Below are positions 30,981-39,869 of a stretch of 64,000 bases of DNA, in pieces. Source of the stretch: Betaproteobacteria bacterium. Its GTDB lineage: Bacteria > Pseudomonadota > Gammaproteobacteria > Burkholderiales > Sulfuricellaceae. The notes under the pieces are model-generated. The model did not search any database and was not told the origin of the DNA. It saw only the letters and a list, made by a program, of their open reading frames with translations. The position numbers and the translations under genes are program-made. The stretch covers positions 62,001 through 126,000 of the forward strand of contig JAJFTF010000055.1 in the NCBI GenBank assembly GCA_021373185.1, read 5' to 3'. The stretch's first letter is position 1; every line of letters starts with the position of its first letter.

Positions 30981-31105
30981 AACCGCAAAATCGCAAAGGC
31001 GCAGAGGAAGGGCAAGTATCTATCAAGATCAATCGGCTCATCAGTTGGAGGGACATTTAAACGCTCTCATAGCTTTTTTCTTTGCGCCTCCGCGACCTTG
31101 CGGTT
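30981..31105. repeat. imperfect inverted repeat between ybbP and ybbA
   Basis: Left arm AACCGCAAAATCGCAAAGGC... (30981-31006) and right arm (31080-31105) are inverted copies that match at about 22 of 26 positions, with about 73 bases between. The right arm ends in the ybbA stop codon. The sequence is of the CGCAAAGGCGCAGAGG type, which I recall as an intergenic element scattered in many proteobacterial genomes. Confidence 0.6.
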
Positions 31106-31790
31106 AATTACCGACCAGCACGCCATTTTCAAGATGCAGGCGCCGCTGACAGCGCTGCGCCAACTGGTCGTCATGGGTGACCAGAATCAGCGTGGTGCTG
31201 CTTTCCTCGTTCAGCCGGAACAGCAGGTCGATGATGCGCGCACCGGTCACGCTGTCGAGGTTGCCGGTCGGCTCATCGGCCAGCAACAATCGGGGTTTTG
31301 CGGCAAAAGCGCGGGCAATCGCCACGCGCTGCTGCTCGCCGCCAGATAGTTGGCGCGGGTAATGGGAAAGCCGTTGTGTCAGCCCCACCCGCTCCAATTC
31401 GGCAGCCGCTTCGTCACGGGCATGGGTGGCGCCTGCCAGTTCCAGCGGCAACATCACGTTTTCCAGCGCGGTCAACGCCGGCAACAGTTGGAAGGACTGG
31501 AACACGAAGCCGACGAGCCGGCCACGCAGGGCTGCCCGGCCATCTTCATCCAGCGCAAACAGATCGATGCCATCGAGAAAAACCTTGCCGCCGCTTGGCA
31601 CATCCAGGCCGGCCAGCAGGCCCAGCAAGGTGGATTTTCCTGAACCCGATGCACCCACCACCGCGACCGATTCTCCCGGCAATGCCGAGAACTCAAGCCG
31701 GTCGAGGATCAGCAGGGGCGCGCCCTCACTGGTCACTTGCTTGGTCAGCGCGACTGCCTGCACAATAGGCTGAGAAGAAGGAATATTCAT
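31104..31790 (-). CDS. ybbA: ABC transporter ATP-binding protein (YbbA)
   Basis: A 228-residue ATPase with Walker A GASGSGKSTLLGLL near 45-53, signature LSGGEQQRVAIARAF and Walker B LLLADEPTGNLD near 168. It powers the YbbP permease encoded 138 bases downstream, the gap holding an inverted repeat. Its ATG (31790-31788 on the minus strand) overlaps the divergent tesA ATG by two bases. A GTG nine codons on is an alternative start that would free that spacer. Confidence 0.94.
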   Translation of the reverse strand: MNIPSSQPIVQAVALTKQVTSEGAPLLILDRLEFSALPGESVAVVGASGSGKSTLLGLLAGLDVPSGGKVFLDGIDLFALDEDGRAALRGRLVGFVFQSFQLLPALTALENVMLPLELAGATHARDEAAAELERVGLTQRLSHYPRQLSGGEQQRVAIARAFAAKPRLLLADEPTGNLDSVTGARIIDLLFRLNEESSTTLILVTHDDQLAQRCQRRLHLENGVLVGN

Positions 31791-32400
31791 GCGTAAATTA
31801 TTGCTTGTCCTGGTTTTGCTATTTTCCTGCGCCGCGCACGCCGCGCCGGTGATCCTGGTATTCGGCGACAGCCTTTCCGCAGCCTATGGCATTGCCGCCG
31901 ACAAGGGCTGGGTCGCCCTGCTCGATCGGCAACTCCAACAGCGACATCCAGGCTACCGGGTAATCAACGCCAGCATCAGCGGCGAAACCACCAGCGGCGG
32001 TCGCTACCGCATCAAACAGGCGCTGGACGAACATCAGCCTTCGGTGGTGATTCTGGAACTGGGCGCAAACGATGGCCTGCGCGGACTGCCGCTTGCCGCC
32101 GCAAGCGCCAACCTGGACGTCATCATCACGGCCTGCCGCAGCCGCAAGGTTGGCGTGCTGCTAGTCGGAATGCGCCTTCCCCCCAACTATGGCCCGGCAT
32201 ATGCCAGCGAGTTCGGGACTATGTACAAACAACTCGCGCAGCGCCATAAAATACCGCTGCTGCCGTTTCTGCTGGAAGATTTTGCCGATAAGCCCGAACT
32301 GTTTCAGTCAGACGGGCTCCACCCTGCCGCAGACGCGCAGCCGCTAATTATGGAACGGGTCTGGGCACGCCTGCAGCCGCTGCTGGCAGGGTCACGATAA
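31789..32400 (+). CDS. tesA: TesA-type arylesterase / lysophospholipase
   Basis: A 203-residue periplasmic SGNH hydrolase with a signal peptide (MRKLLLVLVLLFSCAAHA, cleavage before APVILV). The four SGNH blocks are GDSLSAAYG (catalytic Ser), SGETTSGG, ELGANDGL and DGLHPA (catalytic Asp-His). It acts on acyl esters and thioesters in the periplasm. The start cannot be moved without losing the signal peptide. Its 3' end overlaps the convergent histidine kinase gene by 53 bases. Confidence 0.95.
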   Translation: MRKLLLVLVLLFSCAAHAAPVILVFGDSLSAAYGIAADKGWVALLDRQLQQRHPGYRVINASISGETTSGGRYRIKQALDEHQPSVVILELGANDGLRGLPLAAASANLDVIITACRSRKVGVLLVGMRLPPNYGPAYASEFGTMYKQLAQRHKIPLLPFLLEDFADKPELFQSDGLHPAADAQPLIMERVWARLQPLLAGSR

Positions 32401-33169
32401 ACGCCGCCCCACCCAAGCGGCTTGCCTCGGCCCGCACATCGCCCTGAAGTAGCTTGGCAAAAGCCTTGACCAGAGATAGGCCAAGCCCCGCTCCACCGGA
32501 AGGCGTCCGACTGGGGTCGAGCCGGGTAAAGCGCTCAAAAATTCTGTCGCGCATCTCCGCCGGAATGCCCGGCCCGTCATCCTCTACCGTCACCACCACC
32601 TCGCCGCCCTTGGCCGTGGCCGACAGCACCACCAGTCCATCTGCGGGAACATACTTGAGCGCGTTGTCCAACAGGTTGCTGAAAATTCGCGCCAGCAACT
32701 GACGATCGGCTTCCACCATGATCTGCAGGGCGATCCGCCCCTGTAGCCGGAGTTGCCGCTCCTCGGCGGACGGCCCATAGAGTTCGAGGATTTCTTCAAG
32801 CAGCAGCGACAGGTTCACCGCCATCTTTTTCACCGGCATACCGCCGGCCTCGGCTTGGCCGAGAGTCAGCAAAGCGCTGATGATGCTCTGCATGCCCTGA
32901 ATCTCGGTCAACACCCGCTCCAGGGTGGCGCGATGCGCTTCGCTATCTTCGTTGCGCAACGTCGTCTCGACATCGGCATGCAAACGGGTCAGCGGCGTCC
33001 TCAAGTCATGCGCGATGTTGTCGCCGGTCTGGCGGGAACTCTGGGTAACGGCAACCAGACGACTGCGCAGCGATTCCAGACTGCGCTGGCGACGTCGGGC
33101 CAGCCAGAATCCAATCGCCGCACCAGCCACACCAAGCAGCAATGCCGCCATAATCCAGATGCCCGGCAT
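32348..33169 (-). CDS. sensor histidine kinase without a periplasmic sensor domain
   Basis: A 273-residue kinase for the adjacent OmpR-type regulator. It has only one N-terminal membrane helix (IMAALLLGVAGAAIGFWLA), followed directly by HisKA with H in DNIAHDLRTPLTRL and an HATPase domain (NLLDNALKYV, VEDDGPGIP, GAGLGLSLVKAFAKL). Two-component kinases usually have two helices and a sensor loop; neither is here. An upstream frame runs to 33367 inside the regulator gene but has no sensor features, so 33169 is taken: its ATG shares one base with the regulator stop (TGATG). The 3' end overlaps tesA. Confidence 0.85.
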   Translation of the reverse strand: MPGIWIMAALLLGVAGAAIGFWLARRRQRSLESLRSRLVAVTQSSRQTGDNIAHDLRTPLTRLHADVETTLRNEDSEAHRATLERVLTEIQGMQSIISALLTLGQAEAGGMPVKKMAVNLSLLLEEILELYGPSAEERQLRLQGRIALQIMVEADRQLLARIFSNLLDNALKYVPADGLVVLSATAKGGEVVVTVEDDGPGIPAEMRDRIFERFTRLDPSRTPSGGAGLGLSLVKAFAKLLQGDVRAEASRLGGAAFIVTLPAAAAGVPRPVP

Positions 33170-33855
33170 CAGGCTTCCACGCGCAGAACGTAACCGCTGC
33201 CTCGCACGGTGTGCAGCAAGGGCGGCGAAAAATTCTTGTCGATTTTCTGGCGCAAGCGGCTGATATGCACGTCCACCACATTGGTCTGCGGGTCGAAGAA
33301 ATATTCCCACACGATCTCCAGCAGCATGGTGCGCGTCACCACCTGCCCGGCATGGCGCATCAGGCATTCCAGTAAGCTGAATTCGCGCGGTTGCAGATCG
33401 ATTTTCTGGCCTGCACGAGTGACAGTGCGACTAAGCAAGTCTATTTTCAAATCGGCAAATTCCAGCAAGGTATCCGGGCCGCCGCCGGAACTGCGCGAGC
33501 GCCGCAACAACGCCTCGACGCGCGCCAGCAATTCGGCGAAAGCATAGGGTTTGACCATGTAATCGTCGCCACCGGCGCGCAAACCTTCCACCCGGTCATC
33601 TACCTTGCCGAGCGCGCTCAAAATCAGGGCAGGGGTGCCTTTACCCTCGTCACGCAGCGCCTTCAGCACAGACAAACCATCGCGCACGGGCAACATGATA
33701 TCGATCACCCACAGGCTGTGGCCACCGGCTCGCGCCTGCTTCAAGCCTTGCTCGCCGTCATGGGCCAGATCGACGGCGTAGCCGGACTCTTCCAGCCCAC
33801 GCTTGAGCAAATTCGCCGCCGCAACGTCATCTTCAATAATCAGCAACTTCATCAA
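33169..33855 (-). CDS. OmpR-family response regulator
   Basis: A 228-residue transcription regulator. The receiver domain has EDD near residues 8-10, the phosphorylatable Asp in LWVIDIMLPVRDG near 53 and the Lys in DDYMVKPYA. The C-terminal winged helix ends VVDVHISRLRQKIDKNF, then LHTVRGSGYVLR. It forms a pair with the kinase encoded immediately downstream (stop and start overlap). The targets are unknown. A 24-base gap separates it from selD. Confidence 0.93.
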   Translation of the reverse strand: MMKLLIIEDDVAAANLLKRGLEESGYAVDLAHDGEQGLKQARAGGHSLWVIDIMLPVRDGLSVLKALRDEGKGTPALILSALGKVDDRVEGLRAGGDDYMVKPYAFAELLARVEALLRRSRSSGGGPDTLLEFADLKIDLLSRTVTRAGQKIDLQPREFSLLECLMRHAGQVVTRTMLLEIVWEYFFDPQTNVVDVHISRLRQKIDKNFSPPLLHTVRGSGYVLRVEA

Positions 33856-33879
33856 AAATCACCCAGAACCGATTTCAAG

Positions 33880-34917
33880 TTATTTGACAACGACCAGCGG
33901 CTCACCGGCATGCAAGCTACCGATCATGCTTGCAAAGCTAAAGCCCTGCTGGTTGAAAATTTCCAGTACGCTCTCTACGTCCTCTTGAGCACACGCCACC
34001 AACAGGCCACCGCTGGTCTGCGGATCGCACAGCAGGTTTTTCTGCCAGTCCTGCATCGCTGCTGGCAAGGCCACTTTGTGCCCATAACTTGCCCAGTTGC
34101 GCGCTGCCGCGCCGGGCGCATGGCCCTGCTTCGCCAGTTCTTCCGCAACCGGCAATAACGGCAAGCTATCGAATTCGATTTGCGCCGAAAGTTTCGAGCC
34201 GCTGCAAGTTTCCAGCAGGTGACCGAGAAGTCCGAATCCGGTCACGTCGGTCAGGGCATGCACCCCCGGCATATTCGCCAGTGCCGAGCCGGGCGTGTTG
34301 AGCTGGGTAGTGCTGGCCACCATCTGGCGGTAGCCTTCCTCGGACAGCAAACCTTTTTTCAACGCCGCGCTCATCACGCCGATGCCCAGCCCCTTGCCAA
34401 GAATCAGTGCGTCGCCAGCCTTGGCGCCATCGTTGCGCTTGACGTGGTCGGGGTGAACGAGACCCAGCACCACCAGTCCGTAAATCGGTTCGACCGAATC
34501 AATCGAATGGCCGCCGCCGATCGGGATGCCGGCTGCCGCACATACCGACTCGCCGCCCTTGAGAATTCCCTGAATCACCTCGACCGGCAACTTGTCGATC
34601 GGCATGCCGACAATGGCAAGCGCTAAAATAGGCTGGGCGCCCATCGCATAAATATCGGAAATGGCATTGGTCGCGGCGATGCGCCCAAAATCGAAAGGGT
34701 CATCCACGATCGGCATGAAGAAATCGGTAGTCGCCACGATGGCTTGGGCTGCGTTCAGACGATACACCGCAGCATCATCGCTGGATTCGATGCCGACCAT
34801 TAGATCCTTGGGAATAATACGGCCCGGCATGGTGGAAAGAATTTCGCTCAAAACCGACGGGGAAATCTTGCAGCCGCAGCCTCCGCCATGAGAGAACTCA
34901 GTTAACTTGATATTCAT
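33880..34917 (-). CDS. selD: selenide, water dikinase (selenophosphate synthase), Cys form
   Basis: Makes selenophosphate from selenide and ATP. 345 aa from the ATG at 34917. The active-site loop SHGGGCGCKI places Cys14 where Sec or Cys acts and Lys17 beside it. AIRS/PurM-like N- and C-terminal domains and blocks DAAVYRLN, GGGHSIDS and DVTGFGLLGHL are present. No Sec codon is needed. It is divergent from selU, with only 39 bases between the two start codons. A TTG at 34938 is a possible but unlikely start. Confidence 0.95.
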   Translation of the reverse strand: MNIKLTEFSHGGGCGCKISPSVLSEILSTMPGRIIPKDLMVGIESSDDAAVYRLNAAQAIVATTDFFMPIVDDPFDFGRIAATNAISDIYAMGAQPILALAIVGMPIDKLPVEVIQGILKGGESVCAAAGIPIGGGHSIDSVEPIYGLVVLGLVHPDHVKRNDGAKAGDALILGKGLGIGVMSAALKKGLLSEEGYRQMVASTTQLNTPGSALANMPGVHALTDVTGFGLLGHLLETCSGSKLSAQIEFDSLPLLPVAEELAKQGHAPGAAARNWASYGHKVALPAAMQDWQKNLLCDPQTSGGLLVACAQEDVESVLEIFNQQGFSFASMIGSLHAGEPLVVVK

Positions 34918-34956
34918 ACTATAATCGTCCGCACTCAATATTTTTTTGACCGCACA

Positions 34957-36042
34957 ATGTTATGCACAAATAGCCATGAACGCGAGCGCCGTATCGTCAC
35001 AGCCGAGAGCCTTACCCTAGCACAGTTGGCCGAATTTGACGACATCATCGACGTGCGTTCGCCCTCCGAATTTCGCGAAGATCGTATCCCCGGCGCAACA
35101 AATTTTCCGGTTTTGAATGATGAGGAGCGGGCGCGAGTCGGCACCCTCTACAAACAAACCTCGGCCTTCGACGCCAAGAAAATCGGCGCAGCCCTGGTGG
35201 CGCGCAATATCGCCGATCATATAGAAAAATATTTTGCCGACAAGCCAAAAAGCTGGCATCCGCTGATTTACTGCTGGCGCGGCGGCAGTCGTAGCGGTGC
35301 GATGGCCCACATCCTCAATCAGATCGGCTGGCGCGCCCAGCAATTGCAGGGCGGCTACAAAGCCTACCGCACTACTGTACTGGCGGCGTTGCAAACGCTA
35401 CCCGGTCGTTTTCGCTATCGGGTCGTCTGCGGCCCCACCGGCTCGGGAAAAAGCCGGCTACTGGCCGCCCTCGAAGAAGCGGGCGCGCAGGTGCTGGACC
35501 TGGAAGGACTAGCCGCCCATCGCGGCTCCATCCTCGGCAGCCTGCCCGACGAACCGCAGCCATCGCAAAAAATGTTCGAAAGCCGGTTATGGGCAGCGCT
35601 GCAGAAGTTCGACCCGGCACAGCCGGTCTACGTTGAGGCGGAAAGCAAGAAAATTGGCAACATCCGCGCGCCCGATGCGCTGCTTGAGGAAATGTGGCAG
35701 CGCGGGCATTGCGTTCGGATAATGATCGCGCACGAGCAGCGCATCGCCCTGCTCAAGGAGGAATACAGCCACTTCCTCGAAAGCCCGGAAGACCTCAATG
35801 AGAAACTGCGCCACCTGACCGCGCTCCACAGCAAGAGCGTGATCGAAAAATGGTGCGAACTCTCCAGCAACCGCGCCTGGGACGAACTGGTCGGGGAACT
35901 GCTGGTAAAACACTACGACCCCGCCTATAACCGATCCACGGCAAAACATTACGCCCAGTTTGGCGAGGCGCTGATCCTCGATCTCGCGGATATCGGCATG
36001 GACAGCTTCCGCGAAGCCGCACAAAGGGTGATGGGAAAATAA
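34957..36042 (+). CDS. selU: tRNA 2-selenouridine synthase SelU/MnmH
   Basis: Replaces 2-thiouridine sulfur with selenium at the wobble base of tRNAs, using selenophosphate from SelD. 361 aa: an N-terminal rhodanese domain with catalytic Cys105 in IYCWRGGSRSG, then a P-loop GPTGSGKSRLL (about 159) and ATPase region. Divergently placed beside selD. selA, selB and selC are not in the window, so selenium here can be explained by tRNA modification alone. Confidence 0.95.
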   Translation: MLCTNSHERERRIVTAESLTLAQLAEFDDIIDVRSPSEFREDRIPGATNFPVLNDEERARVGTLYKQTSAFDAKKIGAALVARNIADHIEKYFADKPKSWHPLIYCWRGGSRSGAMAHILNQIGWRAQQLQGGYKAYRTTVLAALQTLPGRFRYRVVCGPTGSGKSRLLAALEEAGAQVLDLEGLAAHRGSILGSLPDEPQPSQKMFESRLWAALQKFDPAQPVYVEAESKKIGNIRAPDALLEEMWQRGHCVRIMIAHEQRIALLKEEYSHFLESPEDLNEKLRHLTALHSKSVIEKWCELSSNRAWDELVGELLVKHYDPAYNRSTAKHYAQFGEALILDLADIGMDSFREAAQRVMGK

Positions 36043-36069
36043 GTCGGTTCAGAACGGAGAAACCGTGTT

Positions 36070-39000
36070 TCAGACGACAACTTCATCCGTTCGTGTGCGC
36101 CCAACCCGCTGCACAAGCAGTTCAAACTCGTCCAGCGGCATCGGTCGGCCAAAAAGGTAACCCTGGTAAGCAAGACAGCCATGGTTGGCAAGAAACTCCC
36201 GCTGCGCTTCGGTCTCCACTCCCTCGGCGATAACCGCGAGCCCCAAACTCTGTCCCAAGGCCACAATGGTGCGGGCGATGGCGGCATCATTGGGATCGAT
36301 GAGCACATCCCGTACAAAGGATCGGTCGATTTTTAGCTGATCCAAAGGCAAGCGCTTGAGGTAGGAAAGCGAAGAATAGCCAGTACCGAAATCATCCAGA
36401 GAGAAACCCACACCGTGGGCTTTCAGCTCCGTCATCTTGGAGATAATGTCTTCCACATTCTCCAGAAGCAGGCTCTCTGTGAGTTCCAGCTTGAGTTTCT
36501 GCGGGTTGGCGCCGGTGCGATCAAGCACTGCCAGCACTTGATCCACGAAGTCTGGATGACGGAACTGACGGGCGCTGACATTCACTGCCAAGGTAAGGTG
36601 AGCCGTCTCTGTCCGGGCTGCCCAAGCCACCAACTGTGTACAGGAGGCTTTTAACACCTGGAGACCCAAAGCCAGAATCAGGCCAGACTCTTCGGCGGCG
36701 GGGATAAATTCGTCCGGGGAAACCAGGCCGCGCCGGGGATGCTGCCAGCGTACCAGAGCCTCTGCACCGGTAAACCGCCCGACACCATCTACTTGAGGCT
36801 GATAGTAGATTTGGAATTGATCTTTCTGTATCCCCTGGCGCAGGTCGGCTTCCAGCACGGCACGGGCTGTAACTACAGCCTGCATGCCCGGATCGAAGAA
36901 GCACAGGGCGTCTCGGCCCGCCATCTTGGCTTGATACATGGCAAGATCCGCCTGTTTCAACAGCTCCTCCACGCTTTCCTGATGGCCGCTGAACAAGGTG
37001 ATACCTATACTCGAAGTACTATGGTGCTCACACTCGGCGAGAATATAGGGCTGATTGAGCGTGGCAAGAATTTTCTCGGCCACTGTTTTGGTCAGGGTAG
37101 CGGCTTCCTGAGGGTTCTTGCTCAGATTTTCCAGCAATACCACGAATTCGTCACCGCCCAGGCGGGCCAAGGTGTCGCCTTCACGTATGCAGGCGAGGAG
37201 GCGTTGGGCTACCTGCTGGAGCAGCGAATCACCCTGATAATGACCGAGGGTGTCGTTGATATCCTTGAAATTGTCCAGGTCGATGAGCAGTAGCGCCCCT
37301 TCATACCCGCTGCGTGCGCTGACTGCCAGGGCCTGTTGCAGCCGATCCAGCAGCAGGCGGCGATTAGGCAAGCGGGTGAGAGAGTCATAGAAAGCAAGAT
37401 ACTGAATCTCTTCCTCCGCCGCCTTGCGCGTGGTGATGTCGTTCAGCGTAGCGACATAGTGTGTGACGTCTCCGGCACGCCCCTTCACCACAGTGATGGT
37501 AAGTGAATCGGGATACACTTCACCGTTCTTGCGCCGATTCCAGACTTCCCCATGCCATGACCCATCGCGATTGATGCTCTCCCACATCGCGGCATAAAAG
37601 GCCGCGTCATGACGCCCGGAACTAAGCAGGCGGGGCGTCTGCCCTACCGCTTCGTCGGCAGTGTAGCCGGTGATATCGCTGAAGGCCCGATTGACCCGCA
37701 GGATCACGTTATCCGCATCGGTGATAATCATGCCTTCTTGCGCCTCGAAGGCGGTGGCGGCAACGCGAAGATCCGCCTCCGCCTTCTGCGATTTGCGCAA
37801 GTAAAGCACGACCGCCGAAGCGGCAACAATCAGCAGGCTGCCGGCAGCGGCGAGCAAGAGGAAAAGCAAGACCCTTTCGGTGCCGAGGCGCACAAGCGCG
37901 TCCAGCGGACGGGGCACGTATATGGTGATGGCATCCTCGGGCAAGTTTCTGGAAGCAAGCACTATCGGCGAACTCATGTCCTCGATAAGTACCGCGGAAG
38001 GGAAACGCGCGTTCCCCCATGGGGTAATTTCCAAAGATTCAAGCTCACTCCGTTTGTACTGCAACAGTCTCTTCTCCGCAGACAGTTCCGCGACGGAAGC
38101 ATTGGGCAGGGCACGGGATTCGAGGCGTTTATCCGGCGCAAGGACGATGACGCCGTTGGCGTCGGCGATGAATGCATTAGCCTGATTCGTCCAGTGGGCG
38201 AATTTTGCGATGTCCCGTTTGACGACGACGGCACCGAGGAAGCGCCCTGTTTCGAAGACAGGATAAGCGTAGAACAGGCCTGGTACATTGGTCGTCCGCC
38301 CCACGGCATATTGATGGCCGGGCTGTCCCGCCTGAACCAGCGGAAAATATGCCCGATCGGCGAAATTCGATCCGACCGGACTTCCGGGCTTGTCGGCGTT
38401 ACCGGCGGCAATGCAATCGCCCGCCGCATTGATGATAAAGATATTGTCGGCCCCGAGATTGGCCGCCGCGATGTGAAGAGAGTTGTTTAGCTCACCGAGT
38501 ACCCTGTCCTGGGTCCATCGCTGCTTGCGCTCCTGATAATCCAGGGACGAAGGCACGGCATTCGCACCGAAACGGCGCAATACCCGATGGGTATCCTCAT
38601 CGCGGGAAACCATAAGCGAAATACCCTTGAGCAGCGCTATGCTTTCGTCAATGTTGTTGGCGATGTTCTCCGCCTGCTGCCCGGCGAGTTGCAGTTCCTG
38701 CCGGTACAAGTTGCCGGCAAGGCGGCTGTAGTAATAATCCGCACTCAACCAGGCAATACTTACCCAGCCGACGATCAACAACCCGATCAACTTGTAGGAT
38801 CGTCCAAAAGAAAACAGGTTGGGCTTACCAACGTAGGAGGCAACGAGCGTTACGACGACAATCAAGCTGGTCGCGGCCAGTACGATCGAAGCGAGAAATA
38901 CAGGAGCTATCCCGGAGGTGACGAGGTTGGTATCGCCATCACGAATGAAATAGGCGGCCGCCATCGCTGTATAGTGCATGCCGGAGACGGCTAGGCCCAT

Positions 39001-39594
39001 CACCACCGCGCTGGCGACCGTCACTCCCGTATTCCAGCGTGCTTGCCACATCTGTAAACGAAACTTGATCCACAAGGCCAGCGTGGCCAGAACAATGGCA
39101 ACCAGAATGGACAGCAGGAACAGCTTGATATCATAGCGAATCAGGCCATTCAGGCGCATTGCCGCCATTCCGGAGTAATGCATGGCGCCAATGCCTGCGC
39201 CGATCAGCAGCCCACCGGTGACAAGCCGCGCATGAGAAAGCTCGCGGCGGCTGATGATTTTTATCGCCAGGGCGCTGGCGAGGATGCCGGGAACCGTCGA
39301 CAACATGGTGATGGTGGCATTGTAACTGCTGGAGCAGGGCAAACTGAAAGCCAGCATACCGACGAAATGCATTGCCCATATGCCAATTCCCAGGCACAGC
39401 CCTCCGACGGCGATCCACTTCCGCTTTGCCGATGCTGCCGTGGTTGTTGAAACATGCTGAGAGACCAACAGGGAAGCGTATGACGCGAATATCGCAACGA
39501 CGACGGAAAGGCTGACCAACACGGGATCATAGTTACCCGCATAAAGTACGCTACTGTCAGGGGGAGAAATAACGAGATGAAGAAAATTCAGCAT
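36070..39594 (-). CDS. MHYT-Cache-PAS-GGDEF-EAL c-di-GMP sensor, 1174 aa
   Basis: A large inner-membrane protein. The N-terminal MHYT domain (seven helices; repeats AMHFVG, AMHYSG, GMHYTA, proposed to bind metal and sense O2, NO or CO) is followed by a second membrane pair flanking a periplasmic Cache-like domain (about 285-560; DNIFIINAAGDCIAAGN, FADRAYFPLVQAG). A PAS domain (about 610-735), an intact GGDEF ([13 protein letters not shown]) and an intact EAL (GAEALVRWQHP, LDDFGTGYSSLSYLKRLPLDQLKID, AEGVET) complete it. All catalytic blocks look intact, so it may both make and break c-di-GMP. It is a single-gene unit, convergent with selU. Confidence 0.92.
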   Translation of the reverse strand: MLNFLHLVISPPDSSVLYAGNYDPVLVSLSVVVAIFASYASLLVSQHVSTTTAASAKRKWIAVGGLCLGIGIWAMHFVGMLAFSLPCSSSYNATITMLSTVPGILASALAIKIISRRELSHARLVTGGLLIGAGIGAMHYSGMAAMRLNGLIRYDIKLFLLSILVAIVLATLALWIKFRLQMWQARWNTGVTVASAVVMGLAVSGMHYTAMAAAYFIRDGDTNLVTSGIAPVFLASIVLAATSLIVVVTLVASYVGKPNLFSFGRSYKLIGLLIVGWVSIAWLSADYYYSRLAGNLYRQELQLAGQQAENIANNIDESIALLKGISLMVSRDEDTHRVLRRFGANAVPSSLDYQERKQRWTQDRVLGELNNSLHIAAANLGADNIFIINAAGDCIAAGNADKPGSPVGSNFADRAYFPLVQAGQPGHQYAVGRTTNVPGLFYAYPVFETGRFLGAVVVKRDIAKFAHWTNQANAFIADANGVIVLAPDKRLESRALPNASVAELSAEKRLLQYKRSELESLEITPWGNARFPSAVLIEDMSSPIVLASRNLPEDAITIYVPRPLDALVRLGTERVLLFLLLAAAGSLLIVAASAVVLYLRKSQKAEADLRVAATAFEAQEGMIITDADNVILRVNRAFSDITGYTADEAVGQTPRLLSSGRHDAAFYAAMWESINRDGSWHGEVWNRRKNGEVYPDSLTITVVKGRAGDVTHYVATLNDITTRKAAEEEIQYLAFYDSLTRLPNRRLLLDRLQQALAVSARSGYEGALLLIDLDNFKDINDTLGHYQGDSLLQQVAQRLLACIREGDTLARLGGDEFVVLLENLSKNPQEAATLTKTVAEKILATLNQPYILAECEHHSTSSIGITLFSGHQESVEELLKQADLAMYQAKMAGRDALCFFDPGMQAVVTARAVLEADLRQGIQKDQFQIYYQPQVDGVGRFTGAEALVRWQHPRRGLVSPDEFIPAAEESGLILALGLQVLKASCTQLVAWAARTETAHLTLAVNVSARQFRHPDFVDQVLAVLDRTGANPQKLKLELTESLLLENVEDIISKMTELKAHGVGFSLDDFGTGYSSLSYLKRLPLDQLKIDRSFVRDVLIDPNDAAIARTIVALGQSLGLAVIAEGVETEAQREFLANHGCLAYQGYLFGRPMPLDEFELLVQRVGRTRTDEVVV

Positions 39595-39869
39595 TTAAAG
39601 TGAATATATTAATAGCATGTCATTAAGTGATGAAATCAAACACTGATTTTTTTATAACCAACGGATTCAATAGCCAACTTCAAAATCAAGGGAAAATAAT
39701 AATTCAATTCCAAAATCATTGATACCCTTCCTGTCCGCATATTGAAATCGTCGCAAACGCCCAGTCAGCAACGGATACCCGAACAAACCATGTCATTACC
39801 TTGACTCAGGTCAATTAGCTGATACGATTAAATTTGGGTTTGTTCATTCATTTCTGGAATGGGGGCAAC
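39595..39869. other. intergenic region without a gene
   Basis: AT-rich divergent spacer between the MHYT gene and the host-attachment gene. The FNR-like palindrome at 39801-39814 is the one clear site. No tRNA, terminator or short frame is supported. Confidence 0.6.
39801..39814 (+). promoter_or_regulatory. FNR/ANR-like binding site
   Basis: TTGACTCAGGTCAA is a perfect TTGAC-N4-GTCAA palindrome, the form bound by FNR/ANR oxygen regulators and related Crp-family proteins. It ends 55 bases before the host-attachment gene. No good -10 box is spaced for a class II position, so the mode of action is unclear. Confidence 0.55.

Noticed and set aside
34918-34956. TATAAT-like string as the selU promoter between selD and selU
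   Set aside because: No -35 box at an acceptable distance; too weak to list.
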